From Cercophora sp. LCS_1 (lineage: Eukaryota > Ascomycota > Sordariomycetes > Sordariales > Lasiosphaeriaceae): 64,000 nt of DNA. The notes below the pieces were generated by a model. The model searched no databases and was not told where the DNA came from. It saw nothing but the letters and a program-made list of their open reading frames with translations. The DNA lies in assembly GCA_036250225.1 (NCBI GenBank), contig JAPZLL010000014.1, forward strand, positions 186,001 to 250,000, read 5' to 3'. The stretch's first letter is position 1; each line of letters opens with the position of its first letter. Shown here in pieces: positions 20,177 through 31,979 of this stretch. The translations under genes and the position numbers were made by a program.

Positions 20177-20824
20177 GCCGGCGTTCGGGCTAGGAGCGAC
20201 GGCACAATGGTGTTAGGGCGCCAACTTGTTTTGCGTAATACCCACGGGTTCTTCATGTGTTAGACACGGATGCATAATGAGGATGGGAAAGGCAGCATAG
20301 CATTCTGGCGGCATTGGATTTCCACACAGTATATACTAATAGCGGCTGTTTCCGACCGTTAGCAATTTTTCGGCGATTTCTCGCACATCATCTGGTATCC
20401 AAAATTGCGCACGAAGAGGTGTGGCGTCGCGGTGCGTGGGACGTTTTGCGGGCGAGATGGTGGCATCGTTTCCCGGCACTTTGATACTAACAAAAAACAC
20501 GCTGCTCGTTGTGGGAGACTGTTAACCGATCTGTCCAGGTGTTTGCAGGATGACAAAGAGACATTGAAAATCCCACGGCGCCAATTCGCTGGGTGCTGGC
20601 AAAACCTGGGCAAGACGACGCTAAGGCGATGGCGTGATCGGCCCAGCGCTCAAACTTACCAAGAGAAATTGGCGGGTTTGCGGGGCCCGATATAGGGGAC
20701 CAGGTCGGATTTATCCTGCGCAGCAACGCCCTTACATAAGGTGTGGTGGCAGGCGAGAAAAAGTTGTTTCGGTGATGTCGTTGTCCTCTTCCTGACCTCC
20801 AATTATTTTTTCACACGCGCAGCG
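20177..20824. other. Intergenic region upstream of MET5
   Basis: About 650 bases without a supported gene, holding the KEI1 3' end and the MET5 promoter. A 9-of-10 match to the ATGRYRYCAT site known for the Neurospora CYS3 bZIP factor lies at 20629-20638 (ATGGCGTGAT). Confidence 0.45.
20629..20638 (+). promoter_or_regulatory. Possible sulfur-regulatory bZIP site upstream of MET5
   Basis: ATGGCGTGAT differs at one position from ATGRYRYCAT, the consensus reported for CYS3, which activates sulfur-assimilation genes under sulfur limitation. It sits about 190 bases before the MET5 start. A one-mismatch match to a degenerate 10-mer is expected often by chance, so this is only suggestive. Confidence 0.22.
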
Positions 20825-23800
20825 ATGGCAGAAGACTCGAAATCCCGGGTCAGCACGCCCGAAGAGGCCGGTACGTTGAGCTCTCACTGCCCCGTCCCCC
20901 CGCCTTCTGCCCCGGAGCCAACCTGGTCGCCGGTCACTGCCCCGCCATACGGCTGCGTCACCGAACTCGCTCGCTGCCATTTGTTGCGACCGATGCCATT
21001 GACAGCCGGGCCAATTGGATTCAATCAGGGCTTCGCATGCGGTCAATTGAGGTCGTAGCAGTATAGACTGACTGTCTCTTTGCAGTTGCGAGAATCGCAT
21101 ACCTCGCGAGCGATGTGATTGTCTCGGTGCAGCCTTCTTTGGCCTCCGATTCGGAGTTTTCGGCCCACCTGAAGCGTTTCGCTGGCCGAAAAGACGCTGG
21201 CCTCGTTGCAACGACCAGCGACGCCGTACCCGAGATTCTGTCGGTTAGACACAATGCCGACCCTCTCCTCTCCGTCTTCACCCCTATCCGCGCCGGCCGG
21301 CTTGTCTCGGTGACGACGACCTCGTCGATTCTGCTGCCGTCGATCGCACACCTCTACAAGCTCGCCAATCTCCCAGTTGTCCTGCATGTGGCGCTATCTC
21401 CCAGGAATTCACCCGACTATTCAGCCATCACCTCGATCCGCAATTCGGGGTGGACCTTTTTGCAATCTCAGTCGCTCCAAGAGGCTGAGGACATCGCCGT
21501 GACCGCCCATGCGCTTGCCATTCGTTCAGGAAAAGGTGTGATTCACTTCTTCGACGCCAGCTCTGCTGCTGGTAATGGCCCCATTACTGGTGTCGACGTC
21601 AATGTTGTGCGTGAGCTACTCAACTTGGACAGCGTGCGTCGGTTCCAGGCCGCACCGATTTCCGGATCCAGCATTTATGCCGACGATGGGCGGGTTGCCC
21701 TTGTTGCTGACCAGCCCGAGCGTCTAACTCGTCCTTCCGCGGGCGCTGCTGCTTCCCCTTCGCAGGAGCTCGAAGTGGCCAGCCTCAACGGGACATCACA
21801 CTTGTCTTCAAAGTCGAGCCAGATTAGCGGAACAAGCTCGCCCTCGACCGCCTCACAGGCAACCACCATCGAGCCAGCAGCCCCGGCTGTTACGTCCGAG
21901 GAGATCTACAAGTATGTCACATCGATCTGGGCGCGGCTCAGCGAGCTGGTTGGAAGGCAATACAACGCGTTTGAGTGGACTGGGCCAGCCAAGGCAGAGA
22001 ATGCCGTCCTCGTCTTTGGCGCCGACGCTGCTCTGTTTACCACAGCTGTCAAGGGCGCGCAGCAGAGCGACAGCTTCGCCAACGCTGGCGTCATCACAGC
22101 CCGTCTCTACAGGCCATGGCTCGGTGCTAAGCTGCTCGCTGCTATTCCCAGGTCGGTGAAGCGCGTGGCCGTTCTCGAGCAGGTCCTTAGGAAGACAACC
22201 AAGTGGGGCCCATTGCTCATTGACGTTCTTACTTCGATCAAGAGTGCTGCCGGTGGTGTTCAGACCATCGTTGGCAGCCAGCTGGGTTATATCTCGCAGA
22301 ACACCGTCGGCCAAGCTCTCAACACTATCTTCAAGAACCTTGTCTCGGACAAGCCCGTCCAAAATATGGAGGTTGGCGAGAGGGAGCAGCCTCAACAAGC
22401 TGCTGAGTACAGCCTCGAGAAGCCCAAGCTCGAGACCGCATACACCAAGATCCTCGACCAACTTTTTGGTAGCCGCGTGTACATCGCAAACTCTCTAGAC
22501 AAGGACAACGCTGGTGTTTCCGACACCATTTCAGCGAGCCCGGAGTATGGCTTCGGCGCTCTGCTTGCTAGGAAAGAGCGGAGGCAGAAGTTTGTTGGTG
22601 AGGTCAAGGAGGCTGCTAGCAATGGCCGCTTCCTTACGGAGGCCCCCAAGAGGGCACTGGCCAGCTGGGTTTCCAACGCTAGAGATATCAAGGGGACCGA
22701 CGAGACCGCTGAGAAGGTCATCTCCTCGCTCAATATCGACAACTCACGACTTTCTCGGTCATTGCTCGACAACAAGGCGTTCTTCCGCAAGGAGTCCTTG
22801 TGGCTGGTTGGATCTGATGCCTGGGCCTACGATCTCGGCAACTCGGGCGTGCACCACGTCCTCGCTTCCGGAGAGAACGTAAACATGCTCATCATCGACT
22901 CGACGCCCTACTCCGAGCGTGCGGCGGCTGACGCGAACCGAAGGAAGAAGGACATTGGCCTTTATGCCATGAACTTTGGCAATGCTTATGTCGCCTCGAC
23001 CGCCGTGTACAGCTCGTATACCCAGGTTCTCCAGGCCCTCGACGAGGCCGACAAGTTCAATGGCCCGTCGATCGTCTTGGCTTACCTCCCTTACTTTGGA
23101 GAGACCGATTCGCCGCTCACTGTTCTGCAAGAGACCAAGCAAGCTGTTGACATCGGCTACTGGCCTCTGTATCGCTGGAACCCCGACAACGAGAAGAAGG
23201 GCCTGCCCAACTTCTCGCTGGATTCGGAGCACATCAAGAAGGAGCTCAAGACATTCCTTGACAGGGATAACCAGCTCACCCAGATGATGAAGAAGGAGCC
23301 CCAGTTCGGCGCTGTTTTGTCGGAAGACTACGGTACCGAGATCCGCGCTCAGCAGAAGAGGAAAGCCAAGGATGCCTACAACCAATTGCTCGAGGGTCTC
23401 TTCGGTGCGCCATTGACTATCCTCTTTGCTTCTGACAACGGCAACGCGCAATCCGTTGCCAAGCGATTGGGTACCCGCGGCCGTGCCCGTGGTCTCAAGA
23501 CGACCGTCATGGCCATGGAGGACTACCCTGTTGAGGATCTGCCGACCGAGGAGAACATTGTTTTCATCACATCTACCGCTGGCCAGGGCGAGTTCCCGCA
23601 GAACGGCAAGCCTCTTTGGGACGCGATCAAAGACAGCACCGAGCTGGACCTGGCTTCGGTCCGGTATTCCGTCATGGCCCTCGGAGACAGCCACTACTGG
23701 CCCCGAAAGGAGGACCGTGTTTACTACAACAAGCCCGGAAAGGATTTGGACAGGGTGCTGTCCAACTTTGGTGCTAAGAGGCTGGCTGAGATTGGTCTTG

Positions 23801-25693
23801 GCGACGACCAGGACCCCGATGGATACCAGACCGGCTACCAAGAGTGGGAGCCCAAGCTTTGGGAGGCTCTCGGGGTGGCCAACGTTGAGGGTCTCCCGGA
23901 TGAGCCCCCACCGATCACCAACGAGGACATCAAGCTGGCGTCCAACTACCTGCGTGGTACCATCGTGGAGGGCCTGAACGACACATCGACAGGCGCCATC
24001 TCTGCCGAGGACTCGCAGCTGACAAAGTTCCACGGCACATACATGCAAGACGACCGCGACATCCGAGACGAGCGCAAGGCCCAAGGCCTCGAGCCCGCCT
24101 ACTCTTTCATGATTCGCTGCAGATTGCCTGGTGGTATTTCGACCCCCAAGCAGTGGATCCAGATGGACGAGATTGCGTCAACTCTTGGGAACGAGACGAT
24201 GAAGCTCACCACTCGCCAGACCTTCCAGTTCCACGGTGTTGTCAAGGGCAAGCTGAAGCCGGCCATGCAGGCCATCAACCGGGCACTTATGACCACGATT
24301 GCCGCCTGTGGTGATGTCAACCGAAACGTCATGTGCAGCCCTCTTCCCTCGCAGTCCGGGTACCACAAGGAGGTCTGGGCATGCTCGAAGAAGATCAGCG
24401 ACCACTTGCTGCCCTCGACGACCGCCTACCACGAGATCTGGTTGACGGACGACAACGACAAGAAGACGCAGATTGCCGGCGATGCTGTCCAGGACTTTGA
24501 GCCCCTATATGGTCCCACCTATCTTCCCCGCAAGTTCAAGATCACCATTGCTATCCCGCCACACAACGACACCGATGTCTACGCACACGACATTGGCCTC
24601 ATCGCTATCAAGGGCGCAGACGGCCACCTCGCTGGCTTCAACCTGACAGCTGGTGGTGGTATGGGCGCCACGCACAACAACAAGAAGACGTATCCCCAGG
24701 TCGGCCGCATGTTTGGGTTTGTCAAGGCCGAGGACGTGCACATCGCTTGCGAGAAGATCATGTTGGTGCAGAGAGACCACGGTGACCGCAAGAACAGGAA
24801 GCACGCCAGACTCAAGTACACGATCGACGACATGGGTGTCGATGTGTACAAGGCCAAGGTCGAGGAGCTCTGGGGCAAGAAGTTCGAGGAGCCAAGACCG
24901 TTCCACTTCGACAGCAACGTCGACGTATTCGGCTGGACCAAGGATGAGACGGGCAAGAACCACTTCACCATGTTCATCGAGAACGGCCGCATCGAGGACA
25001 CAGCAGACTTCCAGATGAAGACTGGTCTGCGTGAGATTGCCAAGGTTCTCAAGGGCGAGATCCGCCTGACAGGCAACCAGCACTTGATCCTCAGCAGCAT
25101 TGACGACGCGGATGTGCCGGAACTGAAGAAGCTGATGGCCAAGTACAAGCTTGACAACATTGACTTCTCGGGTCTCCGCCTGAGCTCGTCCGCCTGCGTG
25201 GCCTTCCCAACCTGCGGTTTGGCCATGGCCGAGAGTGAACGCTACCTTCCGGTCCTCATCTCCAAGCTCGAAGCATGCCTTGAAGAGAACGGCCTCCGCC
25301 AGGACAGCATCGTCATGCGCATGACGGGCTGCCCCAACGGCTGCGCGCGACCCTGGCTTGCGGAGGTTGCCTTTGTCGGCAAGGCCTATGGCGCCTACAA
25401 CATGTACCTCGGCGGTGGCTACCACGGACAGCGCTTGAACAAGTTGTACCGGTCCAGCATCAAGGAGGACGAGATCCTAGCCATCATGAAGCCGATGCTC
25501 AAGCGATATGCCCTAGAGCGCGAGGAGGGTGAGCACTTTGGCGACTGGACAATCCGGGCGGGCATCATCAAGGCCACGGCCGAGGGTCGGGACTTCCACG
25601 AGGGGGTGAGTGCACTGACCTGACCACAACGAACGAGAACGGACTAAAGCTAACATGATACAGGTTGCCGAAGAGGAGTCTGATGAGGAGTAA
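20825..25693 (+). CDS. MET5: Sulfite reductase [NADPH] hemoprotein beta subunit
   Basis: Three exons (20825-20870, 21086-25605, 25664-25693) encode 1531 residues. The last exon gives only VAEEESDEE and the stop. Residues about 20-770 resemble the pyruvate:ferredoxin-oxidoreductase-like region of fungal Met5. A flavodoxin-like domain follows (about 790-940: LTILFASDNGNAQSVAKRL, FITSTAGQGEFP, VMALGDSHYWP). Then come two ferredoxin-like half repeats and siroheme/4Fe-4S domains, including MKLTTRQTFQFHGVVKG. The cluster ligands CxxxxxC in CVAFPTCG (about 1385) and CxxxC in GCPNGCARP (about 1430) are intact. The enzyme reduces sulfite to sulfide with six electrons from NADPH together with the Met10-type alpha subunit, in cytosolic sulfur assimilation. 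Confidence 0.97.
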
Positions 25694-26339
25694 GGGACTG
25701 GGAATGGGAGGTCATGAGGGACGAGCTTGTAAATCACCATGGAAGCCATTTGCACATATCCGGCGTCGAAAATACCTTGCATCCATCATTTCAATGTTGT
25801 AGTTTCCTTTTTCTATCTTGTCGGGTCAATCAAGTTTTCTGTTGTTGGCTTCGTATTGCTACGGCCGAAAGCACAAACGCATTCATGTACATATCGATAA
25901 ATGCGCTTGTTTGCAGCTGCATGGCAGGGCTGTGTTTCATCTGCCCCACTGGTGATCGGCGAGCTGCAGGGTTGCACGGTTGTTAGGCCGGTGGGCGTGT
26001 CAGCGGCAAGCGTCGGGGTTGTCCTGGCAACGGTCCGGGGCCGAGCACACCAAACAAAGCTCTGAGCTACCCCTCCACTTCCAACACTGCAATACTCTGC
26101 CAAACTCTTCGATTGGACCTCTTCCTCGGTGAACAGCCGACAATTCTTCCAGACCTCGATCATCCTTCCCCAACCATTGCTGCGGTTGCTTCCGACATCT
26201 TTGGTCGTTGGCATTGTATCGCAGGCAGGACCGCGCGCATCCAGCGCAGCTGCACCTTCCTCACCGATAAACAACCCACAGATTCTCGTTCCCTTCCCGC
26301 ATTGTCTCACCCGAACAGCATTCCTGCCCAGCGCACACA
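25694..26339. other. Intergenic region, MET5 3' end and chitin synthase leader
   Basis: About 645 bases. The second half is C/T-rich, typical of a fungal leader before the ATG at 26340. No supported gene. Confidence 0.5.
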
Positions 26340-29300
26340 ATGGACGGGCCAGGCACGCCGACGCGGCCACCTGAGTACATGCTCCCGTCGTACGACGACG
26401 TGGACGACTCGACGCCGACTGGCACGGGCAACCACAGTGCCGGCGTTCGTTTGTTGACGTCTATGGAGGAGCCGCCCATGTCAGACCCCCGACCGTATGT
26501 TGGCTCATTTCCACATCCTCTCGTTCCTCTCCCCCTCAAGATAAAGAAGGTTGGTGTTGGTTCGACTCCGGAGCTTCAGACCACGCCCGAGTTTCTCGGC
26601 ACTCTCAAGCAGCAGGAGGAGGGTTCGCCCGTTAGAAGAGGCGTCCCTGATCAGCGCCCGCCGTTTTCTATTGTTCGGTCGTCTACGGTCAAGCTGCGGA
26701 GAAAGAAGATGGTGCAAGAGGAGGCCAAGGCTGCGGCAATCGCGTGCGCACTGCCTGCTATTCCGGCGGGCTTGTCGCCGAGAAGACAATCCCTGCGCAG
26801 AGCGCGCAGCGAGGCGGGTGGCGGTGGTGTTAAAACGAGTGTTCCTCAGAGAGTTGCAGTAAGCTCACACAGCAATGGAAACAGAAGCAGGCTACGACGA
26901 CACTACGAACCTTCGCTCGATTCGCGATCGTCGATTCTTGACCCTCCGATTCTCCCACCTCCCGAGACTTCGTCATATGTTTCGTACAACTCGGGATTCG
27001 ACAGCTCCCCGAGCAGGCCTTGGACCCCTTCGCGCAGCTCCCAGGAGTATGCTCGGCCACCACCTCTTTCCAGCAGATATGAGCCAGCAGATATCAACGG
27101 CAGCCCTAGACCTGGAACGCCGGCGTCCACATACGGTGGCAGCCCTCGACGGCCACTCCCTCCAGCACCGCTGTTCTCAGGCTCGGCCCGCAACTCAACA
27201 CTTTCGTTCCAGGACGACATCACAGTGAGCATCCCGCTCAATGATGATCACGATCATGACCGCGACCATGACGACGTCTTTGGGCCCGAATCCGACGTTA
27301 GCGACTCCAGGGTACACGACCAATACGGCATGGGCTCGCAGGAGACTCTTAGTGAGGAGTTCACCGACAGCATGAGCGAGAAGGTCGAGCGCTACGGGCC
27401 GGCGCCAGACGGAAAACAAGAGCGTCGTGGCGTGCGCGCACCACAGATGAGCAGGAAGGAAGTGCAGCTCATCAACGGCGAGCTTGTCCTGGAGTGCAAG
27501 ATCCCCACAATCCTCTACAGTTTCCTGCCACGTCGAGACGAGATCGAGTTCACACACATGCGCTACACAGCCGTGACGTGCGATCCTGACGATTTTGTCG
27601 ACAAGGGCTACAAGCTGCGCCAGAACATCGGACGGACAACGCGCGAGACGGAGTTGTTCATCTGCGTCACCATGTACAACGAGGATGAGTATGGCTTTAC
27701 GAGGACCATGCACGCCATCATGAAGAACATCAGCCATTTCTGCAGCCGCAACAAGAGTCGAACATGGGGCGAGATGGGCTGGCAAAAGATCGTCGTGTGC
27801 GTCGTTTCCGACGGCAGAGAAAAGATTCATCCCCGCACATTAGATGCCCTGGCCGCCATGGGCGTTTACCAGCACGGTATTGCCAAGAACTACGTCAACC
27901 AAAAAGCGGTCCAATCCCATGTATACGAATATTCAACGCAGGTCTCGCTCGATTCTGATCTCAAGTTCAAGGGCGCCGAGAAGGGTATCGTCCCATGCCA
28001 GATGATCTTCTGTCTGAAAGAGAAGAATCAGAAGAAGCTCAACTCGCATCGTTGGTTCTTCAACGCATTCGGCAAGGCGCTTAATCCCAATGTTTGCATT
28101 CTTCTCGATGTCGGAACCCGACCGGGCGGCACATCGCTCTATCACTTGTGGAAGGCCTTTGACACTGACTCCAACGTCGCCGGCGCTTGTGGCGAGATTA
28201 AAGCAATGAAAGGGAATTACGGCCTAAATCTGCTGAACCCCCTGGTAGCGTCGCAAAACTTTGAGTACAAAATGTCGAATATCCTCGACAAGCCCCTGGA
28301 GAGTGTGTTCGGGTACATCACTGTGTTGCCCGGTGCCCTGAGTGCGTATCGATATCACGCGTTGCAGAACGACGAGACGGGCCATGGTCCGCTGAGTCAG
28401 TACTTCAAGGGGGAGACGCTGCACGGTCAGCATGCCGATGTGTTTACGGCGAACATGTACCTGGCTGAAGATCGTATTCTTTGCTGGGAGTTGGTTGCCA
28501 AGCGGGGCGAGAGATGGGTGCTGAAGTACGTCAAGGGATGCACAGGCGAGACAGATGTGCCAGGTGAGTTGATATCCGGGGTTCTTTTTGAGATGAACAC
28601 GGAGCTAACAATGACAGATACCGTCCCCGAGTTTGTGTCGCAGCGTCGACGATGGCTGAACGGTGCTTTCTTTGCTGCCGTCTACTCGCTGGTGCACTTT
28701 AAGCAGATCTGGCAGACGGACCATACGGTGGCCCGCAAGATCATTCTGCACATTGAGTTCATCTACCAGCTCTTGCAACTGCTCTTCACATACTTCTCCC
28801 TCGCCAACTTCTACCTGACCTTCTACTTCATCGCCGGCGGCCTCACGGATCCCCAGATGGATCCCTTCCATGGCGGCGCCAAGATCGTCTTCAACATCTT
28901 CCGGTACATCCTCGTCCTGCTCATCTCCACCCAGTTCATCTTGTCCCTCGGCAACAGACCCCAGGGCGCGCGCAAGATGTATCTGACAAGCATGGTTCTC
29001 TACGGCGTTATCATGACCTACACGACATTCGCTAGTATCTTCATCATCGTGAAGCAGCTGCAGAACCCCGAAGAGGACTCCCTGACGCTCGGTAACAACG
29101 TCTTCACCAACCTCATCGTGTCCATCGCATCAACTGTCGGTCTGTATCTGATCATGTCGCTCATCTACCTCGACCCCTGGCACATGTTCACGTCGGCGCT
29201 GCAATACTTTGTCCTGCTGCCCTCGTACATTTGCATGCTCCAGGTGTACGCCTTTTGCAACACGCACGATGTCACGTGGGGAACCAAGGGAGACAACGTC

Positions 29301-29798
29301 ATGAAGACGGATCTTGGCGGCGCCATTGGTAAAGGCTCCACTGTCGAGCTGGAGATGCCCTCCGAACAGCTGGACATCGACTCAGGCTACGACGAGGCGC
29401 TTCGCAATCTCCGCGATAGGGTCGAGGTACCGGCGAACGCCATCAGCGAGAACCAGATGCAGGAGGATTATTACAAGAGCGTGCGCACGTACATGGTGGT
29501 AACGTGGATGATTGCCAACGCAACGCTGGCCATGGCCGTGTCCGAGGCGTACCCGCTGGGGAGCATTGGGGATAATTTTTATCTGAGGTTTATCCTCTGG
29601 AGTGTGGCTGGTCTCGCCTTGTTTCGAAGTGTTGGATCGACCGCGTTTGCGGTCATCAATGTCGTCAATATGGCCGTCGAGGGCCGGGTGCGGTTGAGCA
29701 TCAAGGCGCCCAAGTGGTGGGGGAAGATTGGGTTCGGTGGGTTGGGTGATAAGATCAAGGAGGTTGGGAGTCGGGTTGGGAGTTCGGTTCGGAAGTGA
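26340..29798 (+). CDS. Chitin synthase, division I (class I most likely)
   Basis: Two exons (26340-28563, 28618-29798) separated by a 54-nt intron that keeps the frame and has no stop; the spliced product is 1134 residues. The first 370 residues are Ser/Pro-rich and disordered, with a His/Asp-rich patch (DDHDHDRDHDD). The catalytic region begins near RKEVQLINGELVLECKIP and carries TELFICVTMYNEDE, VVCVVSDGREKI, LLDVGTRPG, the AEDRILC motif (about 707) and QRRRWLNG (about 749). Six or seven membrane segments follow from about 775. The phrase GETDVPDTVPEFVSQRRRW is of class I type, as far as I recall the classes; class II cannot be excluded, class III is unlikely. The enzyme polymerises UDP-GlcNAc into chitin at the plasma membrane. 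Confidence 0.93.
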   Translation: MDGPGTPTRPPEYMLPSYDDVDDSTPTGTGNHSAGVRLLTSMEEPPMSDPRPYVGSFPHPLVPLPLKIKKVGVGSTPELQTTPEFLGTLKQQEEGSPVRRGVPDQRPPFSIVRSSTVKLRRKKMVQEEAKAAAIACALPAIPAGLSPRRQSLRRARSEAGGGGVKTSVPQRVAVSSHSNGNRSRLRRHYEPSLDSRSSILDPPILPPPETSSYVSYNSGFDSSPSRPWTPSRSSQEYARPPPLSSRYEPADINGSPRPGTPASTYGGSPRRPLPPAPLFSGSARNSTLSFQDDITVSIPLNDDHDHDRDHDDVFGPESDVSDSRVHDQYGMGSQETLSEEFTDSMSEKVERYGPAPDGKQERRGVRAPQMSRKEVQLINGELVLECKIPTILYSFLPRRDEIEFTHMRYTAVTCDPDDFVDKGYKLRQNIGRTTRETELFICVTMYNEDEYGFTRTMHAIMKNISHFCSRNKSRTWGEMGWQKIVVCVVSDGREKIHPRTLDALAAMGVYQHGIAKNYVNQKAVQSHVYEYSTQVSLDSDLKFKGAEKGIVPCQMIFCLKEKNQKKLNSHRWFFNAFGKALNPNVCILLDVGTRPGGTSLYHLWKAFDTDSNVAGACGEIKAMKGNYGLNLLNPLVASQNFEYKMSNILDKPLESVFGYITVLPGALSAYRYHALQNDETGHGPLSQYFKGETLHGQHADVFTANMYLAEDRILCWELVAKRGERWVLKYVKGCTGETDVPGELISGVLFEMNTELTMTDTVPEFVSQRRRWLNGAFFAAVYSLVHFKQIWQTDHTVARKIILHIEFIYQLLQLLFTYFSLANFYLTFYFIAGGLTDPQMDPFHGGAKIVFNIFRYILVLLISTQFILSLGNRPQGARKMYLTSMVLYGVIMTYTTFASIFIIVKQLQNPEEDSLTLGNNVFTNLIVSIASTVGLYLIMSLIYLDPWHMFTSALQYFVLLPSYICMLQVYAFCNTHDVTWGTKGDNVMKTDLGGAIGKGSTVELEMPSEQLDIDSGYDEALRNLRDRVEVPANAISENQMQEDYYKSVRTYMVVTWMIANATLAMAVSEAYPLGSIGDNFYLRFILWSVAGLALFRSVGSTAFAVINVVNMAVEGRVRLSIKAPKWWGKIGFGGLGDKIKEVGSRVGSSVRK

Positions 29799-31979
29799 GT
29801 GGTGACAAAAGGGGGATGACGTGATATCCCGCTGGGTTGGACACGATGATGATCTGGTGTTGTGGTGTTGATGGTGTTGCCATGTGGATTTGGCCTGTAC
29901 TTTAGGTGTTCGGATACTATTGGAATTGGGTGGAAATGGTTGGTTGGTTGGGTGGCTTGTTGATATTGATGTCTTGTAGAAACGAGAAATGGATACCCAT
30001 GAATACATGTTTCTACGTGTTGAAGGTGCAGTGATGGGGTATATTGTCAGCTTATTTTAGTCTTGGATTATTCCTCAATAAGCATTCCGCTCAGTTGTCC
30101 CGGTGGTTTCAAGGGCAACTATGATAGTTGCAGGACTTATCCCCACAGCTGGAATCCACTTTATGGCGCAACACTTAATGAAGGGCTCTGTTTTTCGCAC
30201 CCCCATTTTTTTTGTTTCTTACACACCACGCCCGTATGTAACCCTGGCCTTAGGGCAAGGTCACCAAAGCCAACTATCACCACATTTTGGCCTCTGCCAA
30301 CTGCAAAAAGGTAGTAAGATTCACAGCTTGACGTGTTTAAAATTTTATTAATGTACGTTGAAATAATTAAAAAACGCGTTGACAATTTCAATACCACGCA
30401 GACAGCGTGGTGGTAGCTGTGTACTAAAGCCACGCGGAGGGGAAGGGTTATGGATGGAGCGGGTTGTTGAAATCAAAAATGGGGTGTGCGAAAAATAAAG
30501 TTCTAAATTTAAATACTACCTTTAAGATGAGAGTATCATACACATCAAATCTAGTGGGCGGAATAGACTTTCAGTCTTTAGTCAAGAGTTTGTACCTTAA
30601 GGAAAACTGGCATTTTGCTACGGCGTGGCCAGGTGGAAGCAATATACCGCGAGCCCAACCGCCAAAAAGGGGTGACATAAGAATGAAGTTGTGGTTTGTT
30701 ATTCGTCCATGGTTTATATGCACAATACCCCTGGGGGTTTGCGTTATGATCGTTTAAGGATGAGACAGTCACGAAATTGCCATTGACGTCCTAACAGAAG
30801 ACAATTGAAGTGTCCATAGCGTCCACGATGAATGGCTGGATATGGACACAATAAAAAGGTAAATTTGAACACATGAACCCGGAATCCCTTGGGGTCGATT
30901 CTGGACATGGGGATGAGTCCTGCGAACAAGCAAACTCACCAAGGTACCCGAGCCCATATGCGCAAGGCATCAAGACTTCCTATTCGAAAACAATGTTGCT
31001 TATATGGCTGTTTCCTCGGACAGTGCCATTGTTGTCCTGCCACAACTTTACCATCAAACAGCTCCTTCACAGGCCTATGTGATAGCCCTTGGCTGTGAGG
31101 GCCAGTAGGATGGACCTACATACCACTGTACTACAAACCTTTCAAAAGGAATGCCAGGGCTCAAAGGTTGCGGCATAGAATCCTAACTGTGGAATATATA
31201 GACAGCCTGTCAACTGCTGTGAAATTGGCGATATGTATATCTCAGATATATGGCGGCTGGCTTTACTAAAGAGCGATACCGCTGTGCTTGACTTTTGGTG
31301 GTGTCGTCGTCATTATTAGCAATTAGTGAGGATGGGTTTTGCTTTCCAGCTGCCCTGAACGCTTATATATATGAATCTCTTACCTGTGAGTCTGGAGAGA
31401 GGTTAGAGAGGAGCTGGAGGGAAAGATGAGTTAGGATTAGGTACCTTGAATAGTACCTAGGTGCCCACAAGATGAAAAAAAAGGACTTCCCGTGTGATGA
31501 AATATTGGGAAGATAAGGCATGGTGAGAAACAGCTGCTAACAATTTGTCTATTCGCGTGGACGTTTGGCCTGACTCCCCGTGGCGGGGATCTCGCGTAGG
31601 TACTGCACCTTGCTGACATCTGCTGCTATCATCGGACCGATCCGTTCGGCATAACGGCATAAAGACACCAAGACAAGCATCACTGACTGGATGAAGTACG
31701 CCATCAGATGCAATGGGCGAGCGGAAGGGTGTCCGGCCCGAGAAACATCACGTGCACGCTGAGCCTTGTGGACGACACCATCAACTGTAATCGTGCGCGG
31801 CAGAACATTGAAACAACACGGCAGATCATCATCCATTCGAGGAACACTAGACCTCGAGGACCAGACGAGGACAGCATCCATCCAGTTGCCGATCTCGATC
31901 CCAAACTCCATTCCCATATGCACAGGTTTCCATGTCCCATTCCAAATCCCAAGGCGGCAAGCCAAAGTATGTTCATCAA
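29799..31979. other. AT-rich gene-free island
   Basis: About 2.2 kb between chitin synthase and the small gene at 31980. Sampled lines between 30300 and 31400 have about 30-40 percent G+C, clearly below the coding flanks. Open frames are short on all strands and none looks like a protein. The interval includes a 7-bp inverted repeat around a 5-nt loop at 30393-30411 (ACCACGC/GCGTGGT). The composition would fit an old repeat degraded by RIP, but I could not recognise an element. Confidence 0.45.
30393..30411. repeat. Short perfect inverted repeat in the AT-rich island
   Basis: ACCACGC, five bases, GCGTGGT: a 7-bp perfect hairpin of high G+C in otherwise AT-rich DNA. No T-run follows, so a Pol III or intrinsic terminator role is not indicated. 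It could be a remnant of an element end. Confidence 0.35.

Noticed and set aside
22759..24084. 441-codon open frame on the minus strand inside MET5
   Set aside because: It is antisense to the flavodoxin and linker part of MET5, and its Leu/Val-rich composition is what the reverse complement of GC-biased codons gives. No domain seen.
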